A stretch of 64,000 nucleotides of DNA from Actinomadura opuntiae (GCF_030283205.1 NZ_JASNWF010000004.1:372001-436000); one strand, 5' to 3'; counted from the stretch's first letter, positions 15,945-24,314 are shown. A program made the numbers and translations. The notes: generated from the sequence alone by a model not told the origin.

Positions 15945-16646
15945 ATGGCGGCGCGGACGGTTGCGGTGGTGCTCGCCGGCGGGGTCGGCGAGCGCATGGG
16001 CGCGGGGCGTCCCAAGCAGCTCCTGGAGGTCGGCGGGCGCCCGATGCTGGCGCACGCGATCGCCGCGTTCGACGCCCATCCCGGCATCGCCGAGGTGCTG
16101 GTGGTGATGGCCGCCGGGCACCTGCGCGAGGCCGGCGTGATCGCCGCCCCGTTCCGCAGCGTGACGGGCGTGGTGGAGGGCGGCGCGACCCGCACCGCCT
16201 CGACGGTCGCCGCGCTGCGCGTCCTGGACGGCCACCCCGACGACGCGCGCGTGCTGTTCCACGACGCCGCCCGCCCGTTCGTGGACGCCCCGGTCATCGA
16301 CCGGGTGCTCGCGGCGCTGGACGGCCACGAGGCCGTCGCGGTCGGCGTGCCGTCGCCCGACACGATCGTCGTGGTCGAGGACGGCGTCGTCGCGTCGATG
16401 CCGCCGCGCGAGACCATGAGCCGCTTCCAGACCCCGCAGGGGTTCCGGCTCGGCACCATCCGCAAGGCGTACGAGCTGGCGCTCGCCGATCCGGCGCTGC
16501 GCGCCACCGACGACTGCGGGATCGTCCACCGCTACCTGCCCGACGTGCCGATCCGCGTGGTCGAGGGCAGCGAGCGCAACCTGAAGGTCACCCAGCCGCT
16601 CGACGCCGTCGTCGCCGAGCATCTCGCCACCGAGGACCCGTCTTGA
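15945..16646 (+). CDS. IspD/TarI-family cytidylyltransferase
   Basis: A 233-residue CTP-dependent cytidylyltransferase with the N-terminal CTP loop VVLAGGVGERMGAGRPKQLLE, the substrate segment FHDAARPF, and C-terminal RFQTPQGF, TDDCGIV and NLKVTQPLD, all standard for this family. It would make CDP-methylerythritol (IspD, isoprenoid synthesis) or a CDP-polyol such as CDP-ribitol (TarI). There is no IspF next door, as often accompanies IspD. A glycerophosphodiesterase overlaps its end and the CDP-alcohol operon diverges from it, which favours a polyol-phosphate role. ATG 15945 follows GAGAGGGAGAG. A housekeeping ispD elsewhere in the genome would settle the point. Confidence 0.82.
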   Translation: MAARTVAVVLAGGVGERMGAGRPKQLLEVGGRPMLAHAIAAFDAHPGIAEVLVVMAAGHLREAGVIAAPFRSVTGVVEGGATRTASTVAALRVLDGHPDDARVLFHDAARPFVDAPVIDRVLAALDGHEAVAVGVPSPDTIVVVEDGVVASMPPRETMSRFQTPQGFRLGTIRKAYELALADPALRATDDCGIVHRYLPDVPIRVVEGSERNLKVTQPLDAVVAEHLATEDPS

Positions 16647-17395
16647 TCTTCGAGAAGTCCCCCACAGTCATCGGCCACCGCGGTCTCGGCTCGGGCGAGC
16701 GCACGCCGCCCGGCGGGGCGCCGCCGGTCGCGGAGAACTCCCTTCCGTCCCTGCTCGCCGCCGTCGACGCCGGCCTGGACTGGGTCGAGATCGACGTGAC
16801 CCGCACCGCCGACGACCACCTCGTGCTGCGGCACGACCCGACCGTCGAGGGCGGCGACCACATCGTGGACATGCCCGCCGACGCCAGCGGCCTGCCGCTG
16901 CTCACCGAGATCTTCGACGCGCTGCCCGCGGGCGTCGCGGTCGACGTCGACGTCAAGACCGTGCTGGAGGACGCGGTGGACGCCCCGTCCCGCCGGACCG
17001 GCGCCCTGCTGCTGCCGGTGCTCAAGCGCGAGGCGCGCCGGCGCCGGCTGCTGGTCACCTCGTTCGACCCGGCGCTGCTGGTGTTCCTGCGCGACGAGCT
17101 GCCGGACGTCCCGCTGGGCCTGCTGACCTGGCTGCGGTTCCCGATGTGGCACGCGGTCCCGGCGGCGGCGGGCCTGGACTTGCAGGCCATCGCCGTGCAC
17201 ACCGGCTCGTGCGGGTTCGAGCACCCCGACAGCCGGCTGCGCCCGCTGGACCACTGCGTGGACGTCGCGCACCAGGCGGGCCTCGACGTGATCGCGTGGT
17301 GCCCGGCCGCCGACCGCGCCCCCGACTACGCGGCCGCCGGCGTCGACGCCATGGTCGTCAACGACGTCCCCGGCGTCCTCGAGGCCCTGGCCTAG
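16643..17395 (+). CDS. Glycerophosphodiester phosphodiesterase-family protein
   Basis: A 250-residue TIM-barrel protein with the GDPD signature: GHRG with catalytic His 12, AENS, then DWVEIDV and LVLRHDPTV holding the metal-binding acidic residues and second His. These enzymes hydrolyse glycerophosphodiesters to glycerol phosphate and an alcohol. It has no signal peptide, so it is probably cytosolic. Its TTG start overlaps the stop of the cytidylyltransferase gene (TTGA), so the two proteins are made together, and a role in turning over or editing glycerophosphate-containing envelope material fits. It converges on the next gene with a 4-base overlap. Confidence 0.85.
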   Translation: MIFEKSPTVIGHRGLGSGERTPPGGAPPVAENSLPSLLAAVDAGLDWVEIDVTRTADDHLVLRHDPTVEGGDHIVDMPADASGLPLLTEIFDALPAGVAVDVDVKTVLEDAVDAPSRRTGALLLPVLKREARRRRLLVTSFDPALLVFLRDELPDVPLGLLTWLRFPMWHAVPAAAGLDLQAIAVHTGSCGFEHPDSRLRPLDHCVDVAHQAGLDVIAWCPAADRAPDYAAAGVDAMVVNDVPGVLEALA

Positions 17396-18195
17396 CGGTC
17401 GCCGCGCAGGTCGTCGCCGCCGTACATCTGCGTCCACTCGCCGACGCCCTCGCCGGAGCCGCCGCCCTGCGCTGACGGACGGGCGTCGTCGCGGCCGTCG
17501 TCGAACGGGACGGCGCCGGACGCGGGCCGCGCCGGCGGCGGCGCGGACGACGAGCGCGGCCGGTTCGGGAGCGGCGCCGAAGGGAGGGCCGGCTGCGAGC
17601 CGCCCTGCCCGTAGCCCTGCTGGGCGCCCGGCCCGTACTGCGGCTGCTGCCCGTACTGCGGCGGGCTCCCCCACGGAGTGTCCTGCGCGGGCGCCTGGGG
17701 CGCGCCCATCGGCATCGCGGGCGCGGGCGGCGGCCCGGCGTAGCGCGGCGCGCCGGGCGTGCGCGCCCGCCACCGCGACGGCGGCACCGACGCCACGGTG
17801 AGCAGGACACCGAGCAGGAGGAACATGCCCATCGGCGCGAACAGCAGATAGCCCTCGAGGAGGTTGTCGGGAAGGGGCTTCTTCGACGTGTGCTGCGTCG
17901 CCCAGATGGGATCGGCGATCCAGAGCGCGCCCAGCGCGCCGTAGACGACGCCGGGGACGAGGGACGCGAGCGGTGACAGCCGGGACCCGACCAGCAGGCC
18001 GATCACGACCGCCGCCACGAGGAGGACGAGCGCGCCGATCCACAGCTCGCTGCCGTGGTAGCTGCGGTACTGGACGAGCCCGGTCCGCGTGGCGCGGAGC
18101 ATCTTGTTCGTGCCGAACAGCAGGCACCATCCGACCACGGGGGTCGCGACGAGTCCCACCACCGCGCCCATGCCGTGCCGTGCGCCGTTGGACAT
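17392..18195 (-). CDS. Hypothetical membrane protein with Pro/Gln/Gly-rich tail
   Basis: A 267-residue protein with about four hydrophobic helices in the first 150 residues (for example AVVGLVATPVVGWCLLFG and WIGALVLLVAAVVIGLLVG), followed by a low-complexity tail of about 115 residues rich in Pro, Gln, Gly and Ser with PPQYGQQPQYG-type elements. I do not recognise the family. Such tails in actinomycete membrane proteins are usually disordered and cytoplasmic. It overlaps the convergent GDPD gene by 4 bases and seems to be a single-gene unit. Confidence 0.75.
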   Translation of the reverse strand: MSNGARHGMGAVVGLVATPVVGWCLLFGTNKMLRATRTGLVQYRSYHGSELWIGALVLLVAAVVIGLLVGSRLSPLASLVPGVVYGALGALWIADPIWATQHTSKKPLPDNLLEGYLLFAPMGMFLLLGVLLTVASVPPSRWRARTPGAPRYAGPPPAPAMPMGAPQAPAQDTPWGSPPQYGQQPQYGPGAQQGYGQGGSQPALPSAPLPNRPRSSSAPPPARPASGAVPFDDGRDDARPSAQGGGSGEGVGEWTQMYGGDDLRGDR

Positions 18196-18294
18196 GGCAA
18201 CCTCCTCGCCTCCGGCGGGCGTGATCCCGCCGGGCCTAACCCTGAGACGTGCGGAAACGCACGAGGGTTCAGAGGAGATCGGCCGAATTGACCG

Positions 18295-19362
18295 CTACAG
18301 GACCGGTTCGCCGGGTTTGGCGGGGGTCGGCTGGCCGAGCCGGGGCGGGCTGGTCAGGAAGCCGACGCCCCAGGTCACGTGCATGGTCGCGAAGACCAGC
18401 GGGAGCCGGATCCAGGCCGACGGCGGCAGCCCGCGGCCCTCCACGGCGGCGCCGCCGATCATCGCGATCGCGTACCCGCCGGGCAGGATCCAGCCGGGCC
18501 AGAACCCGAACGCCCCGGCGACCGCGCCGGCCGCCATCGCGACCACCGCGATCGGCGGCGCCAGGTAGCGCAGGTTGAGCGTGCCCTGGTGCTCGCGGCC
18601 GACGACGCGGCGCCAGCGCCCGGTGTGGAAGTACTGCTTGGCGAGGGCCCGCAGGTTCGGCCGGGGGCGGTAGGTCACGCGCATCCGCGGTGTGAAGAAG
18701 ATCCGCCCGCCGGTCTGCCGGATGCGGTGGTTCATCTCCCAGTCCTGCGCGCGGGTGAAGGTCTCGTCGTAGCCGCCGACCCGCTCCAGCGCGCTGCGCC
18801 GGAAGGTGCCGAGGTAGACGGTCTCGACCTCGCCGGCCTCGCCGCCGGTGTGGAAGCGGGCGTTGCCGACGCCGATCCGGGACGTCATGGCGCGGGCGAC
18901 GGCCTTCTCGAACGGGGTGACGCCCTCGGCGGCCATGATCCCGCCGACGTTGTCGGCGCCGGTCTCCTCCATCGTCTCGACCGCGGCGCGGACGTAGTCG
19001 GGCGGCAGCAGCGAGTGCCCGTCCACCCGGACGATGATCGAGTACTGGGACGCCTTGATCGCGATGTTGAGGCCCTGCGGGGTGCGCCCGGTCGGGTTGG
19101 CGACCACGACGATGCGCGGGTCCTCGCGGGCGAGCCCGCGGGCGATCTCCTCGGTGCGGTCGCGGGACGGCCCGACGGCGAGGACGAGCTCCATCTCGCC
19201 GGGGTAGTCCTGGGACATGATCCGCCGGACGGAGTCGCTCAGGTGCCGCTGCTCGTTGAGGACCGGCATGACCACCGACACCGCGGGCCAGGTGCGCTCG
19301 CCGCCGGTGCTCCGCCGCGTTCCGCGCCGGGTCGTGTGCTGGGCGTGGGGAGATGGATTCAT
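18295..19362 (-). CDS. GT2 glycosyltransferase with C-terminal membrane helices
   Basis: A 355-residue GT-A enzyme. The conserved protein starts near residue 23 (PAVSVVMPVLNEQRHLSDSV), with a DGH in the metal-binding position (IIVRVDGHSLLPPDY) and QDWEMNHRIRQTG as the acceptor and catalytic-base region. About three hydrophobic helices follow near the C-terminus, so it works at the inner membrane on a lipid-linked or polymer acceptor. ATG 19362 is preferred: longer in-frame starts up to 19500 add only low-complexity sequence. It diverges from the LCP ligase gene across 258 bases, which links it to wall polymer assembly. Confidence 0.85.
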   Translation of the reverse strand: MNPSPHAQHTTRRGTRRSTGGERTWPAVSVVMPVLNEQRHLSDSVRRIMSQDYPGEMELVLAVGPSRDRTEEIARGLAREDPRIVVVANPTGRTPQGLNIAIKASQYSIIVRVDGHSLLPPDYVRAAVETMEETGADNVGGIMAAEGVTPFEKAVARAMTSRIGVGNARFHTGGEAGEVETVYLGTFRRSALERVGGYDETFTRAQDWEMNHRIRQTGGRIFFTPRMRVTYRPRPNLRALAKQYFHTGRWRRVVGREHQGTLNLRYLAPPIAVVAMAAGAVAGAFGFWPGWILPGGYAIAMIGGAAVEGRGLPPSAWIRLPLVFATMHVTWGVGFLTSPPRLGQPTPAKPGEPVL

Positions 19363-19558
19363 GTGGGCTCGCGGGCGCACCTCGGCCGTGGCGACGGGGT
19401 GCCGCGGCCGGAGGGAGGCCCCCCTTCCTCTCTCTCGCTTGCTTGTCTGACGCAGCCCACGCCACCCAGGTTTGCGTGCGGGCCGCCGGGGTGTGGTCAA
19501 GACGGCGCCACGTTACTGCAAGGACACGACGTCCAGGTAGCGAACGGACGGGTGTTCC

Positions 19559-19572
19559 CCACTTTAGAGTGG
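19559..19572 (+). promoter_or_regulatory. Small stem-loop in the region before the LCP gene
   Basis: CCACT-TTAG-AGTGG forms a perfect 5-bp stem with a 4-base AT-rich loop, itself within a wider imperfect CCCCAC...GTGGGG pairing (19557-19577). It is 48 bases before the ATG at 19621. It may be an operator half-pair or a leader hairpin; the remaining 258-base divergent region holds no open frame that looks real. Confidence 0.35.
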
Positions 19573-19620
19573 TGGGGACCCACGCGAGAACGAGTGTCTT
19601 TTCGGGAGGCGGGCGTCGGC

Positions 19621-21294
19621 ATGGCAGACGGGCACGACTCGGGTCGCGGCGACGCCGATCCGCTGGAGCGCTACTTCCGGCCCCGTCCCGCGGGCGGGGC
19701 GGCGGACGGTCCCGCCGACGACGACGGCGACATCGAGGGCGTCACCATCGACGGGATGCCGGCGCCGCGGGTGCGGGTGGACGGTCCGCGCGGGCCGCGC
19801 CGTCCGGGCCGCAGGATCAGCCCGCGCGCGGCGATGAGCGCCCGCCGGCAGAAGCGGTTCCTCACCCTGACCGGGACGATGTCGGCGTTCGTGCTGCTGA
19901 CCTCGGGCGGGGCGTGGGCGTTCCAGAACTACGTGACGGGCGCGATCGACAAGGTGGACGTCGGCGGGCTCGGCAAGGGCAAGGACGGCCCGAAGGGCGC
20001 GATGACGATCCTCGTCGCGGGGGTCGACCGGCGCGAGGGGCTGACGAAGGCGCAGCAGAAGGCGGCGAAGCTGGGCCACGACCCGGGCGAGCGCTCCGAC
20101 ACGATGGAGCTGGTGCACGTGTCCAGGGACCACGACCGGGTGTCGATCGTGAGCCTGCCGCGCGACTCGTACGTGACGATCCCGGCGCACAGGTCGAACG
20201 GGTCGGAGGGGGCGAAGGGGCAGCAGGTCCCGGCCCGTCCGGGCAAGCTGACCTGGGCGTACCAGTTCGGCGGCCCCGACCTCACGGTGGCCACGATCAA
20301 GCGCGCCACCGGCGTGTCGATCGACCACTACATCGAGGTGAACTTCTACGGGTTCGTCAACATGGTGGACGCGCTCGGCGGCGTGGACGTGTGCACCGAG
20401 CAGCCGATCGACGATCCGAAGAGCGGGCTGAAGCTGCCGAAGGGCACCTCGCACGTGGACGGGCTGAAGGCGCTGGGGTTCGCGCGTGCCCGCTACACGC
20501 TGACCGGCGGCACCGACCTCGGCCGGATCGACCGGCAGCAGCGGTTCATGGCGTCGATGATGAAGCAGGCGCTGTCGTCGAAGACGCTGAGCGACCCGGT
20601 CAAGTCGACGAAGTTCCTGAACGCGGCGCTGAAGTCGCTGCGGGTCGACCCGGAGCTCGCCAAGAGCCTGCCGAAGCTCGCCGACCAGATGAAGGACCTG
20701 TCGACCGACAGCCTGACGTTCGCGAACGTCCCGCTGGCGAATCCGGGTTACAACGCGCTGCTGTGGAACTCGCCGTCGCCGCAGTCGACCGTCCAGTGGG
20801 ACCAGGCGGAGGCCAACGACCTGTTCGGCCGGATCCGGCACGACCAGCCGCTGAGCGAGAAGAAGCCGGCGCCGAAGCCGAGCGCGTCGCCGACGAAGAA
20901 GCCGTCGGACGGGCCGACGGTGCCGCCGGAGGACATCAGCGTCCGCGTCCTGAACGCGATCGGCACGCGCGGGCTGGCGACGCACGCGGGCGCGCAGCTG
21001 TCCAAGGACGGTTTCCACGTCACGGTGGCCCCGGGCGTGGCGCGGCGCGGGCTGCAGCGGACGCAGATCCAGTACGGCCCGGGCCGTGAGGACTCGGCGA
21101 AGACCCTGGCGGCGGCGATCCCGAACGCCAAGCTGAAGGAGGTCTCGTCGCTGGGGTCGCGGATCCAGGTGATGGTGGGCGCCGACTGGGACGGGGTGAA
21201 GAAGGTGAAGGTCGCCTCGCCGTCGCCGAGCGCGTCGCCGACGTCGGAGGCGGCGCTGGACACCGGGACCGCCACGGAGAAGCTCTGCCGCTGA
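19621..21294 (+). CDS. LytR-CpsA-Psr (LCP) family ligase with LytR_C domain
   Basis: A 557-residue membrane enzyme that transfers lipid-linked anionic polymers to the peptidoglycan. A long charged cytoplasmic N-terminus (about 80 residues) precedes one membrane helix (about 82-103), then the LCP catalytic domain with GERSDTMELVHV, IVSLPRDSYV and the ARYTLTGGTDLGRIDRQQRF block that binds the polyprenyl phosphate through Arg residues. After a Lys/Pro/Ser linker comes the LytR_C domain (about 440-530, VRVLNAIGTRGLATHAGAQL). In this window it is the obvious ligase for whatever polymer the nearby glycosyltransferases and CDP-alcohol operon build, but that link is inferred. Confidence 0.92.
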   Translation: MADGHDSGRGDADPLERYFRPRPAGGAADGPADDDGDIEGVTIDGMPAPRVRVDGPRGPRRPGRRISPRAAMSARRQKRFLTLTGTMSAFVLLTSGGAWAFQNYVTGAIDKVDVGGLGKGKDGPKGAMTILVAGVDRREGLTKAQQKAAKLGHDPGERSDTMELVHVSRDHDRVSIVSLPRDSYVTIPAHRSNGSEGAKGQQVPARPGKLTWAYQFGGPDLTVATIKRATGVSIDHYIEVNFYGFVNMVDALGGVDVCTEQPIDDPKSGLKLPKGTSHVDGLKALGFARARYTLTGGTDLGRIDRQQRFMASMMKQALSSKTLSDPVKSTKFLNAALKSLRVDPELAKSLPKLADQMKDLSTDSLTFANVPLANPGYNALLWNSPSPQSTVQWDQAEANDLFGRIRHDQPLSEKKPAPKPSASPTKKPSDGPTVPPEDISVRVLNAIGTRGLATHAGAQLSKDGFHVTVAPGVARRGLQRTQIQYGPGREDSAKTLAAAIPNAKLKEVSSLGSRIQVMVGADWDGVKKVKVASPSPSASPTSEAALDTGTATEKLCR

Positions 21295-21298
21295 CGAT

Positions 21299-21315
21299 CT
21301 AGAATGCCGTTCTAG
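21299..21315. promoter_or_regulatory. Inverted repeat, operator candidate before the thioesterase gene
   Basis: CTAGAA-TGCCG-TTCTAG is a perfect palindrome with 6-base arms and a 5-base spacer, starting 5 bases after the LCP stop and ending 29 bases before the GTG at 21345. The TAGAA/TTCTA halves resemble KstR-like sites but the spacing is one base longer than the KstR consensus, so another TetR-family repressor is more likely. Confidence 0.5.
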
Positions 21316-21344
21316 GACGAGGTTCCGCAGAGAGGAGCACGGCG

Positions 21345-22160
21345 GTGGACGGCGACTTCCCCCAGGCCTTCTACGAACCGCTCGGCGCCGGCCGGGCGGG
21401 CGGCGAGCGGTTCGCGAGCACCCGCGCGACCGCGGGCCCGTGGTCGCCGGCGCAGCAGCACGCCGGCCCGGTCGCCGGCATGATGGGGCGGGCGTTCGAG
21501 CGCACCGACCCGGCGCCGGGCGCCCGGATCGCGCGGGTGACCCTGGAGATCCTCTCCCCCGTCCCGGTCGCCGAACTGGAGATCACCACGCGGGTCGTCC
21601 GCCCGGGCCGCCGGATCGCGCTGCTCGAGGGCGAGCTGACCCACGAGGGGCGGCCGGTCGTGCGGGCCACCGCCTGGCGGATCCGCAGGGCGCCGGCCGA
21701 GGTCCCCGGCATGGTCCACGCGCCCGCCCCGCCGCCGCTCCCCGGCGAGGGCCCGGCGTTCGAACCGACCGACCTGCACACGCACGGCTACCTGTCGGCG
21801 ATGGAGTGGCGCCTGGTCGAGGGCACGTTCTTCGAGCCGGGCCCGGGGACGACCTGGGCGCGCTCGCGCGTCCCGCTGGTCGCGGGCGAGCCGGACACGC
21901 CGCTGGTGCGGGCGCTGGTGCTGGCCGACAGCGCGTCCGGCGTCGGCAGCCAGCTCGACGTGTCCAAGTGGCTGATCGTCAACACCGACCTCACCGTCGC
22001 GCTGCACCGCGACCCGGACGGCGAGTGGCTGTGCATGGGCGCGTCGGTGAGCGTCAGCCCGCAGGGCGGCGCGCTGTGCGAGGCGACGCTCTCCGACGGT
22101 CACGGAGAGTTCGGCCGCGTCCTGCAGACCATGATCGTGGACGAACTGCCGGGTTCCTGA
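21345..22160 (+). CDS. Acyl-CoA thioesterase-like (double hotdog) protein
   Basis: A 271-residue protein of the thioesterase-like superfamily related to TesB. Hotdog-type features include GPWSPAQQHAGPVAGMMGRAFER near the N-terminus (the helix carrying the family's HGG-like turn), the strand RVTLEILSPVPV, and a second repeat with LADSASGVGSQLDVSKWLIVNTDLTV, where the Asp/Ser/Asn residues normally form the active site. It probably hydrolyses acyl-CoA esters. GTG 21345 has AGAGGAG eight bases upstream. It is preceded by a palindrome and seems to be transcribed alone, pointing to repressor control by a lipid ligand. Confidence 0.82.
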   Translation: MDGDFPQAFYEPLGAGRAGGERFASTRATAGPWSPAQQHAGPVAGMMGRAFERTDPAPGARIARVTLEILSPVPVAELEITTRVVRPGRRIALLEGELTHEGRPVVRATAWRIRRAPAEVPGMVHAPAPPPLPGEGPAFEPTDLHTHGYLSAMEWRLVEGTFFEPGPGTTWARSRVPLVAGEPDTPLVRALVLADSASGVGSQLDVSKWLIVNTDLTVALHRDPDGEWLCMGASVSVSPQGGALCEATLSDGHGEFGRVLQTMIVDELPGS

Positions 22161-22201
22161 CCTGGCGCTACAGGGACTCCCCCCGCATGTCGGCCGGATT
22201 C

Positions 22202-22231
22202 TTGATCGACTACTCTGGGTAGCGATAGGCA
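22202..22231 (+). promoter_or_regulatory. Candidate promoter for the lipoprotein gene
   Basis: TTGATC (22202-22207) and TAGGCA (22226-22231) are separated by 18 bases, close to the housekeeping sigma pattern of actinomycetes. The start codon follows 33 bases later with AGGAG at 8 bases. Assigned from pattern only. Confidence 0.4.
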
Positions 22232-22264
22232 TGCACAGAGAAGTCACCGTCAGGAGTCCACAGG

Positions 22265-22759
22265 ATGTCGACAAGGTTTCTCGGCCTGATCGCCACCACC
22301 GCCGTCGCCGCGCTCGCGGTGAGCGGCTGCGCCGCGCAGACGCGCGCCCGGCTCAGCGCCGCGGAGGCGCCCGCGCCGTCCCCGAGCAGTTCGGCCGCCG
22401 CGTCGCCGGACGCCGCGTCGCCCGCGCCGGCGAGCCCGTCCGGCAAGGCGCCCAAGGACAAGAAGGGCGCCCCGAAGGACGGCACGGACCTCGAGGCCTG
22501 CCGCGACGCCGACTGCGAGGTCGAGGTCGCCGACGGGCAGACGATCCCGCTCGACCCCAAGTACGGCCTGGACGGCATCGACGTCCGCACCGAGGGCCCG
22601 CGGGTGATCTTCACCGCGCAGGGGCACGACAGCAAGATGGTCACCTCGATGGACGCCTCGTGGACCGGGTCCAGCTCGTCCTCGACCATCAACGGCCTCA
22701 CCTTCCGCCCGCACATGACGAAGGACGGCAAGGTCATCGTCAAGATCACGCACACCTGA
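22265..22759 (+). CDS. Small secreted lipoprotein of unknown function
   Basis: A 164-residue protein with a lipoprotein signal: two basic-to-hydrophobic segments ending in AVSGC, so Cys 22 would be lipidated and retained on the outer face of the membrane. A Ser/Pro/Ala-rich linker (about 30-75) leads to a small domain of about 90 residues with a Cys pair (EACRDADCEVEV) that may form a disulfide. The domain is beta-rich by appearance and not recognised. It ends just before a strong terminator and is probably monocistronic. Confidence 0.85.
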   Translation: MSTRFLGLIATTAVAALAVSGCAAQTRARLSAAEAPAPSPSSSAAASPDAASPAPASPSGKAPKDKKGAPKDGTDLEACRDADCEVEVADGQTIPLDPKYGLDGIDVRTEGPRVIFTAQGHDSKMVTSMDASWTGSSSSSTINGLTFRPHMTKDGKVIVKITHT

Positions 22760-22767
22760 CCGGCCGC

Positions 22768-22803
22768 GGCGGCGGTCGCCGGCCATCGCCGGCGACCGCC
22801 GCC
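22768..22803. terminator. Strong bidirectional terminator hairpin
   Basis: A perfect 15-bp GC-rich stem (arms 22768-22782 and 22789-22803) with a 6-base loop lies between the convergent lipoprotein and MFS genes. It is followed on the plus strand by a short pyrimidine and TTTT stretch. Position and stability fit a shared terminator. Confidence 0.85.
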
Positions 22804-22819
22804 TCGCCTTTTCGGGCGA

Positions 22820-24220
22820 TCAGGCGTTCGGTGCGAGCACCGGTTCGGCGGGAGCCGGGGCGGCCGCGGGCTTGCGGCCCGGGACGGCGAGGGCCGCGGC
22901 GGCGCCGGCGAGCGAGAGCGCGGCGCTGACGCCGATCGCGGCGGCGAACCCGTCGGAGAAGGGCGCCGGACCCGCGTAGCTCCCGGCCTTGCCGAACGCC
23001 AGGGCCAGCACCGCGACGCCGAACACCCCGCCCAGCTGCCGTCCGGTGTTGAACACGCCGGACGCCTTGCCGATCTGCTGCGGCGCAACCGCGTTCAGCA
23101 CGGCGGCCTGCGCGGCGGGCATCGCCATGCTCACCCCGGCACCGGCGATGAGCATCGGCGCGATCAGCTGCCAGTACGGCACCGACGGCGTGGCGGCGAG
23201 CGCCAGCCAGCCCATGCCGGCCGCCTGCAGCGCCAGTCCGAGCACGGCCGGCGGCCGGGCCCCGGTCCGGTTCACCAGGCGCCCCGCCACCGGCGCGACG
23301 ATCGTGACGGACGCCGTCCAGGCCAGCAGGTGCAGGCCCGCGGCCAGCGGCGTGTCGCCCCGCGCGGTCTGGAAGTACTGCGCCGCGAAGAACAGCGACC
23401 CGTAGAGCGACGCGTACAGGAACACCCCGGCGGCGTTCCCCGCCGCGAACCCCCGCAGCCGGAACAGCTCCAGCGGCACCATCGGCCGCCTGGCGGCCCG
23501 CTGCCAGGCCACGAAGGCGATCGCGCAGACCGCGCCCGCGGCCAGCGTGCCCGTGACCTCGGCGCTGCCCCATCCGGACGCGTCCGAGCGGATCAGCCCC
23601 CACACCAGCCCGAGCGCGGCACCGGTCACCAGCAGCAGCCCGCCGACGTCCAGGCCCTCACCGCCGCCGCGGCTCTCCGGGACGCGGCGCAGCACCAGCG
23701 GGATGACCACCAGGCCGATCGGCAGGTTGAGCCAGAAGATCCACTCCCAGGCGAGCCCCTGGGTGACGGCGCCGCCGATCACCGGCCCGCCGACCACGGC
23801 GAGCCCGGTCAGCCCGGCGAACAGCCCCAGCGCCTTCGGCCGCTCCGGCGGCGGATAGGCGGCGCTGAGCAGCGCCATCGCCAGCGGCATCACCAGCGCC
23901 GCGCCGGCGCCCTGCACCGCCCGCGCCGCGATCAGCCAACCGACGTCCGGGGCGAGCGCGCAGGCCACCGACGCGGCCGTGAACAGCCCCAGCCCGGCCG
24001 TGAAGACCGCCCGCCGCCCGAACCGGTCGCCCAGCATGGCACCGGTCATCAGCAGGACCGCGAAGCTCAGGCTGTAGGCGTTCACCGTCCACTCGAGTTG
24101 CTCCATAGAGGTGCCGAGATCCAACCGGATCCGGCTCAGCGCCGTCGTCACCACGGTGGCGTCCAGCGCCACCATCACCGAGGCCGCTGAGGTAAGGCCG
24201 AGAACCCATTTCCTGTTCAT
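22820..24220 (-). CDS. MFS drug exporter, DHA2 (EmrB/QacA) family
   Basis: A 466-residue transporter with the 14-helix layout of the DHA2 family, probably a proton-driven exporter of drugs or metabolites. Helix 1 carries LDATVVTTALSRI (motif D1 area), and the loop 2-3 signature is GAMLGDRFGRRAVFTAG. Motif C-like GPVIGGAVTQGLAWEWIFWLNLPIG is present. The ATG at 24220 matches the usual start (MNRKWVLGLTSAASVMVALD). It diverges from an ECF sigma factor across 94 bases, so the two may be co-regulated. Substrate unknown. Confidence 0.9.
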   Translation of the reverse strand: MNRKWVLGLTSAASVMVALDATVVTTALSRIRLDLGTSMEQLEWTVNAYSLSFAVLLMTGAMLGDRFGRRAVFTAGLGLFTAASVACALAPDVGWLIAARAVQGAGAALVMPLAMALLSAAYPPPERPKALGLFAGLTGLAVVGGPVIGGAVTQGLAWEWIFWLNLPIGLVVIPLVLRRVPESRGGGEGLDVGGLLLVTGAALGLVWGLIRSDASGWGSAEVTGTLAAGAVCAIAFVAWQRAARRPMVPLELFRLRGFAAGNAAGVFLYASLYGSLFFAAQYFQTARGDTPLAAGLHLLAWTASVTIVAPVAGRLVNRTGARPPAVLGLALQAAGMGWLALAATPSVPYWQLIAPMLIAGAGVSMAMPAAQAAVLNAVAPQQIGKASGVFNTGRQLGGVFGVAVLALAFGKAGSYAGPAPFSDGFAAAIGVSAALSLAGAAAALAVPGRKPAAAPAPAEPVLAPNA

Positions 24221-24314
24221 ACCTGTACCGACCCGCGGGCCCGCGAAATCGGCCGGGCGGAACCCGATGAATCCGGCGCTCCGGCGGGTCTGTACAGGCA
24301 AGGAGGTGTATCGG

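Noticed and set aside
21299..21315. Second KstR site
   Set aside because: The spacer is one base too long compared with the KstR consensus, so it is listed only as an unassigned palindrome.
24222..24300. CTGTAC repeats as a defined sigma-factor promoter
   Set aside because: The two copies are short and not clearly spaced as -35/-10 pairs, so only mentioned within a finding.
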